DNA of 33,576 nucleotides from an uncultured Oscillospiraceae bacterium (lineage in GTDB: Bacteria > Bacillota > Clostridia > Oscillospirales > Oscillospiraceae), in contig CAJTLI010000027.1 of assembly GCA_910577525.1 (NCBI GenBank), positions 1-33,576 on the forward strand, in the 5' to 3' direction. The translations under genes and the position numbers were made by a program. Position 1 is the first letter of the stretch, and each line of letters starts with the position of its first letter. Shown one piece after another: positions 16,936-24,534 of this stretch. The notes beneath the pieces are model-generated. The model was not told the origin of the DNA, ran no database searches, and saw only the letters and a list, made by a program, of their open reading frames with translations.

Positions 16936-18408
16936 TTAGGCCCCCCGCTTCCGGCGGGCCTGAATGGCCTTCTGCTCCTCGGGGAGGTTCTTCTCCACGG
17001 TCCACAGCACCATGAGCAGGGCGCACAGGGCGTAGGCAACGGTCTCAACCCAGATATAGCTGACACCGATGGTGGAGCGCACCGCCGCGGTCTGGGTCAT
17101 GGCGGCGGCAGCGGCGGCGTCCTCCGGGGGAGCCGCGTAGCCGGAGCTCCCCAGCATGGCCATGAAGACGGCGTTGCACACGGGGGTGGCCGCCACCATG
17201 ACGGAGCTGTAGATGGACATGGTGAGTCCGTCGGTACGGATGCCGCGTTTGAACTCGATGTGGTCGATGACATCGGCCAGCATGGCCAGGATCAGATAGC
17301 AGGCCGGGGAGGAGCCCAGGCACTTGAGGGCCACGCCCACGGCCACGGGGACGATCTGCCCGTTGCCCAGCCCGGCGATGACGCCGCCGGCCACCCCCAG
17401 GACCATGCCCGCGATGGTGACGGTGCGCTTGCCGAACTTATTGGCCAGGGGGACCACCACGGCGGCGGCGGCCGCCATGGGAATGGCCCCCAGAACGGCC
17501 AGGAGGGACTGCACCGCGCCGTAGTCGCCCCCAAAGGCGGAGCTGTCCGCCACCCACTGGCAGAAGTAGCTCATGGAGCCGTTTTTCATGGCGCCGCTCC
17601 ACTGGAACACCAGGTAGAACAGGATGGCGATCCACCACCAGCGCTCGCTGGTGACGGCCCGCAGCTGCTCCCCCATGGAGGCGGTTTTCGCCTGGCTCTC
17701 CTCCCCGGCGGCGCCCCGGGTCTCCTCCGTGACCCGCTCCCGGGTGAACTGGAACTGGAGGAAGATGGTCAGGCCGGAGAAAACGGCCACCCCCAGCATC
17801 ACCAGGAACCACATGTTCCGGTCCTCTTTCATCACGTTGGACACCAGCATGGGGAATACCATGGAGCCCACCCCCATCACCGCCAGCCCCGCCACGTTGG
17901 TGAAGGAGGCCAGGGTGGCCCGCTGCTTGCTGTCCCGGGTGGAGACGGGGACCAGGGTGGAGTTGGCGGTGTTGTAGATGGGGTAGGCCACCGCGTAGTA
18001 CAGGTTGTAGGCGATGGCGATCCACACCAGCTTGGCCGTCCCCTCAAAGGGGACGATGAACATCAGCACGCTGGACACGCTCAGGGTCAGGGCGGACAGC
18101 AGAATCCAGGGCCGGGCCTTGCCCGCCAGGGCGCGGGTGCGCTCGATGAGCTGGCCCACGATGAGGTTGGCGGCCACGATGAGCAGGGTGGACACCAGCT
18201 GGAGGGCGGACAGGAAGCCGGTGTCCAGCCGGAGCACGTCGGTGAGGTATTTGTTGAGGAAGCTGGTGAAGATGCCGGAGGACAGCAGCGCCCCGAAGGG
18301 GCCGATAAAGTACCCCAGCAGCATCTCCGGCAGCCGCACCGCGCCGGGCTTGACCCGGGTGCCGGTGATGGGGCCGCTCCAGAAATTGTTTTCCGTCTTG
18401 TCGCTCAT
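16936..18408 (-). CDS. GPH-family sugar/cation symporter (MelB-like)
   Basis: The 490-residue product is a 12-helix major-facilitator type protein with GPH features: LPEMLLGYFIGPFGALL near the N-terminus, QLIERTRALAGKARPWIL in the loop after helix 2-3, YNLYYAVAYPIYNTANSTLVP, and ADVIDHIEFKRGIRTDGLTMSI late in the protein. Family members import glycosides, pentosides or uronides with Na+ or H+. An insert rich in Ala and Thr (about 425-445) lies before the last helices. It has its own candidate promoter, 49 bases before the start. Its neighbours suggest it imports a rhamnose-containing oligosaccharide or glycoside released by the GH3 enzyme, to be cut inside by the GH2, GH43 and GH78-like enzymes. 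Confidence 0.92.
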   Translation of the reverse strand: MSDKTENNFWSGPITGTRVKPGAVRLPEMLLGYFIGPFGALLSSGIFTSFLNKYLTDVLRLDTGFLSALQLVSTLLIVAANLIVGQLIERTRALAGKARPWILLSALTLSVSSVLMFIVPFEGTAKLVWIAIAYNLYYAVAYPIYNTANSTLVPVSTRDSKQRATLASFTNVAGLAVMGVGSMVFPMLVSNVMKEDRNMWFLVMLGVAVFSGLTIFLQFQFTRERVTEETRGAAGEESQAKTASMGEQLRAVTSERWWWIAILFYLVFQWSGAMKNGSMSYFCQWVADSSAFGGDYGAVQSLLAVLGAIPMAAAAAVVVPLANKFGKRTVTIAGMVLGVAGGVIAGLGNGQIVPVAVGVALKCLGSSPACYLILAMLADVIDHIEFKRGIRTDGLTMSIYSSVMVAATPVCNAVFMAMLGSSGYAAPPEDAAAAAAMTQTAAVRSTIGVSYIWVETVAYALCALLMVLWTVEKNLPEEQKAIQARRKRGA

Positions 18409-18456
18409 AAGCCTTGTCGTCCTTTCTCTCCGGGCAGATTGCCATGGTTCAGCGAT

Positions 18457-18485
18457 ATCATACTCCGCCCCCCGGCCGGGCGCAA
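18457..18485 (-). promoter_or_regulatory. Candidate promoter of the symporter-to-GH78 operon
   Basis: On the minus strand TTGCGC (18485-18480) and TATGAT (18462-18457) are exactly 17 bases apart. TTCACG lies on the same strand at 18497-18492, just upstream of the -35. The rest of the 147-base gap between the 159-residue protein and the symporter shows no open frame. A T-rich stretch at 18556-18570 belongs to the end of the preceding gene. Confidence 0.6.
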
Positions 18486-18555
18486 GCGTTTCGTGAAAAA
18501 AGCGGCAGCCGGGAGAACGCCGAACTCTTCTCCCGGCCGCCGACGCTGATTGGGG

Positions 18556-19035
18556 TTATTTTGCTTTTTTCGTCAGGCCGCAGAACGCGCCCGCCATGCC
18601 CGCCAGGGCCGCCGCCCCCAGGCAGGCCATGTTGGCGATGGTGCCGGTGGCGGAGGACAGGTTGGCCGGGGTCTGCACCTCCAGAATCACGTCCGCGTTG
18701 GAGAAGTAGATGAAGCCGAGGCCCTCGGCCCGGGCGGCCGCCAGATTGCCCAGGCACAGGATGAGCAGCACCGGGGCGCAGATCTGGAGCGCGCCCGTGA
18801 CCAGCTCCATGACGGTGGAGGCCGCGCCGGGCAGCTTCAGCTGGCCCAGAAGTACTGCCGCCGCCAGCGCCGCCACGGCCAGCGCGCACAGGGGGATCAG
18901 GTTGGACACGGCGGCGTTCTGGAAGTAGCCGGCGCTGCCGATGTTCACCGCGTAGACGATGATGGAGACCAGAGCCAGCACGGCGGCCGCCAGGGTGATC
19001 CACGCGCCCACAGAGAATTTCTTGATGACGTTCAT
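18556..19035 (-). CDS. Four-helix membrane protein next to GH3
   Basis: The 159-residue product has hydrophobic helices at about 10-31, 43-64, 75-97 and 131-152, and an outer loop of about 30 residues between the third and fourth (around GFIYFSNADVILEVQTPANL). A perfect AAGGAGGTC site lies before its ATG and overlaps the end of the GH3 gene, two bases upstream, so the pair is co-transcribed. I do not recognise a named family. Its fixed placement after a membrane-bound GH3 enzyme suggests it helps anchor, organise or regulate that enzyme. Confidence 0.75.
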   Translation of the reverse strand: MNVIKKFSVGAWITLAAAVLALVSIIVYAVNIGSAGYFQNAAVSNLIPLCALAVAALAAAVLLGQLKLPGAASTVMELVTGALQICAPVLLILCLGNLAAARAEGLGFIYFSNADVILEVQTPANLSSATGTIANMACLGAAALAGMAGAFCGLTKKAK

Positions 19036-19037
19036 GG

Positions 19038-22000
19038 TCAGACCTCCTTCTTCTTGTCGGGCAGCACGGTGAGCGCCACCCAGGCCGCGCCGCACACGGC
19101 GGCCAGGGCGCCGGTGATATAGGTCGCGTTGCGCAGAGCCGCGTCCCACCAGGTGTCCACCCGCACGGTGGACACGTTCATGATGGCGCTGTTGGCGTAG
19201 GTGAAGAGCTGATACTTCAGGTTCTGCCGGGCCTGCTCCACCAGGGCGGAGTCGTTCTCCACGGTGGCGGGGGAGATATAGGCCCAGGTGGCGTCCACGC
19301 CGCCCTCGCCCAGGGTGATGTGATTGTCGTCGCCGCCGAAGTCGGCCACCTGGGTGATGCCAGCCATGACCATGGACTCGGCGTTGAAGTAGTACTTGTT
19401 GTTCATCATGTCGGTGGAGACCAGGCCGGTGTAGCCCCACTCGCCCCGCAGAATGGTCTGGAGCATCCCCACGTGGTGGGAGGCGTTGGTGGCGCCGATG
19501 CGGTTGAAGGCGATCATGACGGCCATGCCGTCCGCGTCCTCCAGGCCGCCCTGGAAACAGCGCAGGTCGGTCTCCCGGAACTTCTGCTCGTTCATGTAGG
19601 CGGAGACACCGCCCCGGTTGTGCTCCTGGTCGTTGAAGCCCATGTGCTTGGGGCCGTTGAGGATGCCCATGTCGGCGCAGCCCTGGAGGATGCCGTAGCC
19701 CATCCGGTTGGCGAGCATGGGGTCCTCGGAGATGTACTCGTAGTTGCGGCCGTTGTAGGGGGTGCGGCGCTGGGTCAGGCCGGTGCCCCACAGGTGGTAG
19801 CGCTGGAGCCACAGGCCGGAGTTGCCCTCCACCCGGCCCCACTCATAGGCCAGCTCGGGGTTGAAGGAGGAGGCCAGCAGGGTCTGGGAGTGGAGGTTGA
19901 AGCGGTAGCCCGACTCCTCGTGCCGGGCGGTGAAGCCGCTGACGCCCTCGTTCTGGATGACGATGGGGTTTTCCACGTTGGTGAGCACATCGGACCGACT
20001 GCCGCCGTGGATCACCGCGCCCACCGCCTCGTCGATGGTGATGGAGGACACCAGGGTGTCCCAGAAGGGGTCGTCCACGCTGCTCAGCTGCTCGTACTGG
20101 ATGCAGGTGGTGTCAAAGCGCACACCCTTGTCGCCGCCCTCGGCGGCGGGGCTGCCGTTCTGGATGGTGTAGGTCTCGCCCCGGAGCTCGGCGATCCACG
20201 CGTCCTTCTTGGGGCTGTCAGCCAGCCGGATCTCCACGTCGGTGTTGTAGTTAATGGGGTAGGTGCCCTCCCAGTCCTGGCGGGAGAGGTAGGTGACGGT
20301 GTTCTCGCCGGTCCAGTAGTTCAGGTCGGCGGTCTCGGCCACGTTGGTGACCTTGACGCCGTTCTCCACGGAGAAGGTGTCGGTATCCAGCGCGCCCACG
20401 TTCCAGGTGAGCACCGCGCCGCCGGCCCCGGCGTCCATGCCGTCGGCGGCGGTCTTGCCCTGGTGGGCCAGGAAGTTGTTCACGGCGGCGTGGGAGCCGG
20501 GGGCGGCGGTGAACAGGTAGTCCCCGGCGTCCAGGATGTAGGTCTTGGCGTTGGTGTAATCATAGCTGGCCAGGTACTTGGCGGGGACGGTAATGGTCAC
20601 GTCGGCGCTGCCCCCCGCCTTCACCTGGGCCTTGGCGGAGCTGAGAAACATGACGGCGGACTTCTCCACGCCGTTCTGCCTGTCGTAGTCGGTGTAGGGC
20701 TGCTGGACGTAGAGCTGGGCCAGGAAGCAACCGTCCTGACTGCTGTTGTTCTTCAGCTCCACCACGGCGGTAATATTGCCCTCGGGGGTCTTGTCCACCG
20801 TCACGCTCTTCAGGGTCTGGGTGTAGTCCAGGTAGGACAGGCCGTGGCCGAAGGAGTAGAGCACCTCCTTGCCGTAGTCCCAGGAGGAGCCCTGGGTGGC
20901 CCCCTTGGCGGAGCCGGCCTTGGAGCCGGGGTTCATAATGGAATCATAGTAGCGGGTCTCGTAGTACTTATAGCCCACATAGATGCCCTCGGCCTCCACG
21001 ATGAAGTGGCCGCCGTTGTAGGTGTTGCTGCCGCCGAAGGAGCCGGCGGTCTCGTTGCCGATCTCCACGCCGGGGTAGCGGGGGTCGTCGCTGCGGGCCA
21101 CGATCTCATAGTCGGCGTAGTAGCCGCCGCCAAAGTTCATCACGGCGGGAATGGAGGCGTTGTCCGCCACGTAGGTGTCGGGCAGAGCGCCGGTGGCGTT
21201 CACCTGGCCGGTGAGCACCCTGGCGATGCCGGTGCACTGGTAGTCGTTGATGACGCCGATGTAGGCGATGCCGTCCACCTCGTGCCCGCCGCCGCGGGCG
21301 ATGTCCTTGAGCACCATGGTGTTGCCCGAGTTGATGAGCACGACCACCTTGGAGCAGGTCTCCTTGGCCGCGTCGATGACGGCCAGCTCGTCGTCGGACA
21401 GGGCCAGGGGGTCCCTGCCGGTGGCGTTCCCCTCGTAGTCCAGGGCGGAGCCGGGGGCGTAGGTGTTGCCCTCGCCGGCGCCCCGGGCGAAGACGCAGAT
21501 GCCGGTGGTATTGGCCTTGTCGATGGCGGACTTCCAGTCCGCGGGGGCGCCCAGCTCCTCAAACTTCTCGGGGGGAACCTCCACGATCTGGTACTGGGCC
21601 ATGTCGCCGGGGGCGGCCACATAGATGTTGTCATAGGCCACCTGAGTCTCCATCTCGCCGGTCCAGCGGTTGGGGACCTCCTCGGTGTGCTTGTTGAGCA
21701 CATTGTTCAGATAGAAGTCCCGGACGGTCTCGTTGACCTTGACCCCGGCGTCAGTGAGGGCCTGGAGCAGGTCCACCGCGTCCTCGTTGCCCGCCTTCAG
21801 GTCGCCGGAGGTATAGGGGTAGGGGGCGTAGGCGGCCAGGCCGAACAGGGCCACGGAGCCGCCGGAGGCCAGGGGCAGGACGCCGTTGTCGTTTTTCATA
21901 ATGACGGTGCCCTCCTCGCCCTCCTTGACGGCCAGGGCGCGGGCGGCGTCCATCATCTCATCGATGGTGGCGTAGTCGCTTTTGAAGCGGGCCGAGTCGG

Positions 22001-22160
22001 GGTCGGTGTTGGTGACATAGCTGGCGGTGTGCAGGGCGTCGTCGATCCGGGTGCGGAAGCTGTCCGCCACGCTGGTCCCCACCAGGGTGAGCACCAGCAG
22101 GCTGGCCATGACGGCCGCGAAGCCCCGCATGACAGGCGCGAATGTTTTTGCTCTCATCAT
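19038..22160 (-). CDS. Circularly permuted GH3 beta-glycosidase, membrane-anchored at both ends
   Basis: The 1040-residue product begins with a short basic stretch and a membrane helix (about 10-32) and ends with a second helix (about 1009-1033) and a Lys-rich tail. Between them the GH3 domains are in reverse order. The alpha/beta sandwich normally at the C-terminus comes first (about 70-330, GTVIMKNDNGVLPL), then a FnIII-like domain (about 445-565), then the barrel with the catalytic Asp (about 690-960). The nucleophile is Asp917 in GYTGLVSTDMM; GPKHMGFNDQEHNR and AFNRIGATNA are the substrate-site motifs. Permuted GH3 enzymes are known, for example in Ruminococcus and Butyrivibrio. The body should face outside and trim extracellular glycans. 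AAGGGAGG precedes the start; an alternative ATG is the next codon. Confidence 0.9.
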   Translation of the reverse strand: MMRAKTFAPVMRGFAAVMASLLVLTLVGTSVADSFRTRIDDALHTASYVTNTDPDSARFKSDYATIDEMMDAARALAVKEGEEGTVIMKNDNGVLPLASGGSVALFGLAAYAPYPYTSGDLKAGNEDAVDLLQALTDAGVKVNETVRDFYLNNVLNKHTEEVPNRWTGEMETQVAYDNIYVAAPGDMAQYQIVEVPPEKFEELGAPADWKSAIDKANTTGICVFARGAGEGNTYAPGSALDYEGNATGRDPLALSDDELAVIDAAKETCSKVVVLINSGNTMVLKDIARGGGHEVDGIAYIGVINDYQCTGIARVLTGQVNATGALPDTYVADNASIPAVMNFGGGYYADYEIVARSDDPRYPGVEIGNETAGSFGGSNTYNGGHFIVEAEGIYVGYKYYETRYYDSIMNPGSKAGSAKGATQGSSWDYGKEVLYSFGHGLSYLDYTQTLKSVTVDKTPEGNITAVVELKNNSSQDGCFLAQLYVQQPYTDYDRQNGVEKSAVMFLSSAKAQVKAGGSADVTITVPAKYLASYDYTNAKTYILDAGDYLFTAAPGSHAAVNNFLAHQGKTAADGMDAGAGGAVLTWNVGALDTDTFSVENGVKVTNVAETADLNYWTGENTVTYLSRQDWEGTYPINYNTDVEIRLADSPKKDAWIAELRGETYTIQNGSPAAEGGDKGVRFDTTCIQYEQLSSVDDPFWDTLVSSITIDEAVGAVIHGGSRSDVLTNVENPIVIQNEGVSGFTARHEESGYRFNLHSQTLLASSFNPELAYEWGRVEGNSGLWLQRYHLWGTGLTQRRTPYNGRNYEYISEDPMLANRMGYGILQGCADMGILNGPKHMGFNDQEHNRGGVSAYMNEQKFRETDLRCFQGGLEDADGMAVMIAFNRIGATNASHHVGMLQTILRGEWGYTGLVSTDMMNNKYYFNAESMVMAGITQVADFGGDDNHITLGEGGVDATWAYISPATVENDSALVEQARQNLKYQLFTYANSAIMNVSTVRVDTWWDAALRNATYITGALAAVCGAAWVALTVLPDKKKEV

Positions 22161-22257
22161 GTTTCCTCCCTTTGTATTGCAGGCTGACCGGGCGGACCGG
22201 GCCTCCTCACCGCCGGCCCGCCGCGCCCTCCCATCCCTCGGACGGGGTAGTGTGGCC

Positions 22258-22286
22258 AGTATACCATACCCCGCCCGCAAAAACCG
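22258..22286 (-). promoter_or_regulatory. Candidate promoter of the GH3 gene
   Basis: On the minus strand TATACT (22263-22258) is preceded by TGG, making an extended -10 element. The hexamer 17 bases upstream (CGGTTT) is a poor -35, as expected for an extended -10 or activated promoter. TTCACG lies at 22299-22294 on the same strand, inside a short inverted repeat (ACCGTT with AACGGT, about 22283-22303). Confidence 0.5.
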
Positions 22287-22335
22287 TTTTTTCCGTGAAC
22301 GGTCGTTTTAGCGCCGTGTTCGGTAAAACGCCCTC

Positions 22336-22362
22336 AGCCCGGCCCTCCGGGGCCGGGCTTTT
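22336..22362 (+). terminator. Terminator-like hairpin in the divergent intergenic region
   Basis: AGCCCGGCCC (22336-22345) pairs perfectly with GGGCCGGGCT (22350-22359) over a four-base loop and runs into TTTT on the plus strand. It lies upstream of the LytTR promoter and downstream of the divergent GH3 promoter, so no annotated plus-strand gene ends there. Confidence 0.6.
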
Positions 22363-22414
22363 GTGCACTATTTATATTGAAGTTTCGGGGGGTTGGAAAA
22401 TATCACAGAAACTA

Positions 22415-22443
22415 TTCCTATTTGCCGGTTTGTCTGGTATACT
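22415..22443 (+). promoter_or_regulatory. Candidate promoter of the LytTR/GHKL genes
   Basis: TATACT (22438-22443) with TGG directly before it forms an extended -10. The hexamer 17 bases upstream (TTCCTA, 22415-22420) matches the -35 consensus only partly. It lies about 50 bases before the start of the response regulator. Its -10 element is the same TGGTATACT as that of the divergent GH3 promoter. Confidence 0.55.
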
Positions 22444-22494
22444 ATCCCCGGAAGCCAAATTTCGGCGCGGCAAACGCGCAGGGGAGGGCCGCTT

Positions 22495-23208
22495 ATGGTC
22501 AGGATCGCGCTGGTGGAAGACGACGCTAATTACCGCCGGGAGCTGACAGAGTATCTGGAGCGCTTTTCCAAGGAGTGCGGGGAACATTTTGCCATCTCCT
22601 CCTTTACCGACGGGGCGGAGATTGCCGAGGGCTATACCGCCGGATACGACATCATCCTCATGGACATCGCCATGTCCTATATGGACGGTATGAGCGCCGC
22701 CGAGGCCATCCGGCAAGTGGACGACGAGGTGGTCATCATCTTTCTCACCAGCATGCCCCAGTTCGCCATGAAGGGGTATTCGGTGGGGGCGCTGGACTAC
22801 GTGCTCAAGCCCGTCTCCTATTTCGCCTTTTCCCAGCGCATCCAGCGGGCGCTGGACCGCCGGAGGAAGCGGGCGGAAAAGTACATCCCCATCCCCTTCA
22901 AGGGGGGTATGCGCAAGCTGGCTGTGTCCCAGATCGCCTATGTGGAGGTGCAGGACCACGACCTCACCTACCACACCGCCGGGGGCGAGGCCCTGTCCGC
23001 CAAGGGCACTCTGTCCGAGGCGGAGAGCCTGCTGGGCGCGGACTCCTTTTTCCGCTGCAACAAGTGCTATCTGGTGAACCTGGAGTATGTGGACAGGGTG
23101 GACAACACCTGCATCCTCATCGCCGGAGACCGGGTCCAGGTGAGCCGGGCCCGGAAAAAGGCGCTGCTGGACGCGTTGAACAACTACATCAACGAGGTGA
23201 GCAAGTGA
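22495..23208 (+). CDS. LytTR-family response regulator
   Basis: The 237-residue product has a receiver domain (1-120) with acidic residues Glu8, Asp9 and Asp10, phospho-acceptor Asp57 in IILMDIAM, Thr85 and Lys105 (DYVLKP). A LytTR DNA-binding domain follows (about 130-235; IAYVEVQDHDLTYHT, FFRCNKCYLVNLEYV, VQVSRARKKAL). LytTR regulators bind short paired direct repeats upstream of their targets. The start at 22495 has GGGAGG seven bases before it; a longer in-frame reading from 22393 would run through the -10 element. It overlaps the kinase gene by one base (TGATG). The most likely targets are the surrounding glycan genes, which is inference. Confidence 0.92.
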   Translation: MVRIALVEDDANYRRELTEYLERFSKECGEHFAISSFTDGAEIAEGYTAGYDIILMDIAMSYMDGMSAAEAIRQVDDEVVIIFLTSMPQFAMKGYSVGALDYVLKPVSYFAFSQRIQRALDRRRKRAEKYIPIPFKGGMRKLAVSQIAYVEVQDHDLTYHTAGGEALSAKGTLSEAESLLGADSFFRCNKCYLVNLEYVDRVDNTCILIAGDRVQVSRARKKALLDALNNYINEVSK

Positions 23209-24533
23209 TGCCCGACCTGTCCCACACCCCGGGCGTCTATTACGCCCTGGCCTATTGGCTCAGCTGCACCTTTTATATTCTCGCGCTCCCCCGGCGGCTG
23301 GGCGGGGCCCGGCTGGCGGCGGCCCAGGGCGTCTTTCTGGCGGCCATCACCGCCTTTATGGTGCTCACCGACGGCGTGCCCACCGTCTGGTTCATCCCCT
23401 GCGTGTGTGTCTACGCGTCCCTGATGCTGCTGGATATCAAGCTGTGCTGCGGCATGGACTGGCTCAAGACCGGCTATGTCTGCGTGCGGGCCTTCATTCT
23501 GGGGGAGTTCGCCGCCGCCCTGGAGTGGCAGCTGTTCTATTTCGGCCTGATGGTGCTGGGCCTGCCCCTGCGGATGTGGGTCAACCTGGCCTTCCTGCTG
23601 GTCTCCCACGGGCTGGTGTTCGGCGTCATGTACCTGCTGGAGCGGGACCACCGCTCCGAATACCTCCCGGGCCTCACCCTGCGGGAGCTGGCCAGCGCCC
23701 TGGTGCTGGGCCTGGCGGTGTTCGCGGCCAGCAACCTCAGCTACCTGTCCGCCAACACCCCCTTCAGCACCCCGCTCACCGCCGACATCTTCATCATCCG
23801 CACCCTGGTGGATCTGGGGGGTGTGGCCATGCTCCACGCCTACCACGTTCAGCTCCACGCCTTGAACACCAGGCTGGAGATGGCCAATCTTCAGAACATG
23901 CTCCAGATGCAGTACAACAGCTACCGCATTTCCGAGGACAGCATCGCCCTCATCAACCAGAAATACCACGACCTGAAGCACCACATCCACCTGCTGCGGG
24001 CCCAGGTGAGCACCGGGGAAAAGCTGGAGTACCTGGACCAGATGGAGCGGGAGATCAGCGCCTACGAGACCCAGAACAAGACCGGCAACCGGGTGCTTGA
24101 CGCCATTCTCACCGCCAAGAGCCTCCAGTGCCAGCGGGAGGGGATCAGCCTCACCTGCGTGGCGGAGGGGGAGGCCCTGGACTTCATGCGGCCCATGGAC
24201 GTCAGCGCCCTGTTCGGCAACGCCCTGGACAACGCCATGGAGAGCGTGAAAAAGCTCAGCGACCGGGAAAAGCGGCTGATCCACCTCTCGGTGGCCCGGC
24301 AGAAGGGCTTTCTGCGCATCCGGGTGGAGAACTGCTACGAGGGCGAGCTGCGGCTGGAGGCGGGTATGCCCGCCTCCACCAAGCAGGACCCGCGCTACCA
24401 CGGCTTCGGCCTGAAGAGCATCCAGAGCACGGCGGCCAAATACGGCGGCTCCATGACCATCGCCTCCAAGGACGGCTGGTTTGAGCTGCGCATTCTCTTC
24501 CCGCTGCCGGCGGAGCAAGCGAAGGAGGCATAA
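23208..24533 (+). CDS. GHKL-type sensor histidine kinase (AgrC-like)
   Basis: The 441-residue product has about six membrane helices (about 10-215), a helical linker, and a kinase core with the histidine box KYHDLKHHI (His254), the N-box NALDNAMES (about 345-353) and the G-box HGFGLKSI. It lacks the long extracellular sensor domain of classical kinases; like AgrC it probably senses a ligand through its membrane part. It overlaps the response regulator stop and is followed one base later by a GH78-like gene, a linkage that suggests sensing of a glycan breakdown product or a peptide signal. The ligand is unknown. Confidence 0.92.
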   Translation: MPDLSHTPGVYYALAYWLSCTFYILALPRRLGGARLAAAQGVFLAAITAFMVLTDGVPTVWFIPCVCVYASLMLLDIKLCCGMDWLKTGYVCVRAFILGEFAAALEWQLFYFGLMVLGLPLRMWVNLAFLLVSHGLVFGVMYLLERDHRSEYLPGLTLRELASALVLGLAVFAASNLSYLSANTPFSTPLTADIFIIRTLVDLGGVAMLHAYHVQLHALNTRLEMANLQNMLQMQYNSYRISEDSIALINQKYHDLKHHIHLLRAQVSTGEKLEYLDQMEREISAYETQNKTGNRVLDAILTAKSLQCQREGISLTCVAEGEALDFMRPMDVSALFGNALDNAMESVKKLSDREKRLIHLSVARQKGFLRIRVENCYEGELRLEAGMPASTKQDPRYHGFGLKSIQSTAAKYGGSMTIASKDGWFELRILFPLPAEQAKEA

Positions 24534-24534
24534 C

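Noticed and set aside
19320..22187. Open frame of about 955 codons opposite the GH3 gene
   Set aside because: It is rich in Gly, Val and His, has no ribosome binding site and lies wholly over a GH3 gene with clear catalytic motifs.
22283..22311. Possible LytTR direct-repeat site before GH3 (CGTTTT at 22285 and 22304)
   Set aside because: The two copies are short and their spacing of 19 bases does not fit the usual 21-22 base period well, so I did not annotate it.
22393..22494. Longer N-terminus for the LytTR regulator
   Set aside because: It would read through the extended -10 promoter element and add 34 residues before a standard receiver start.
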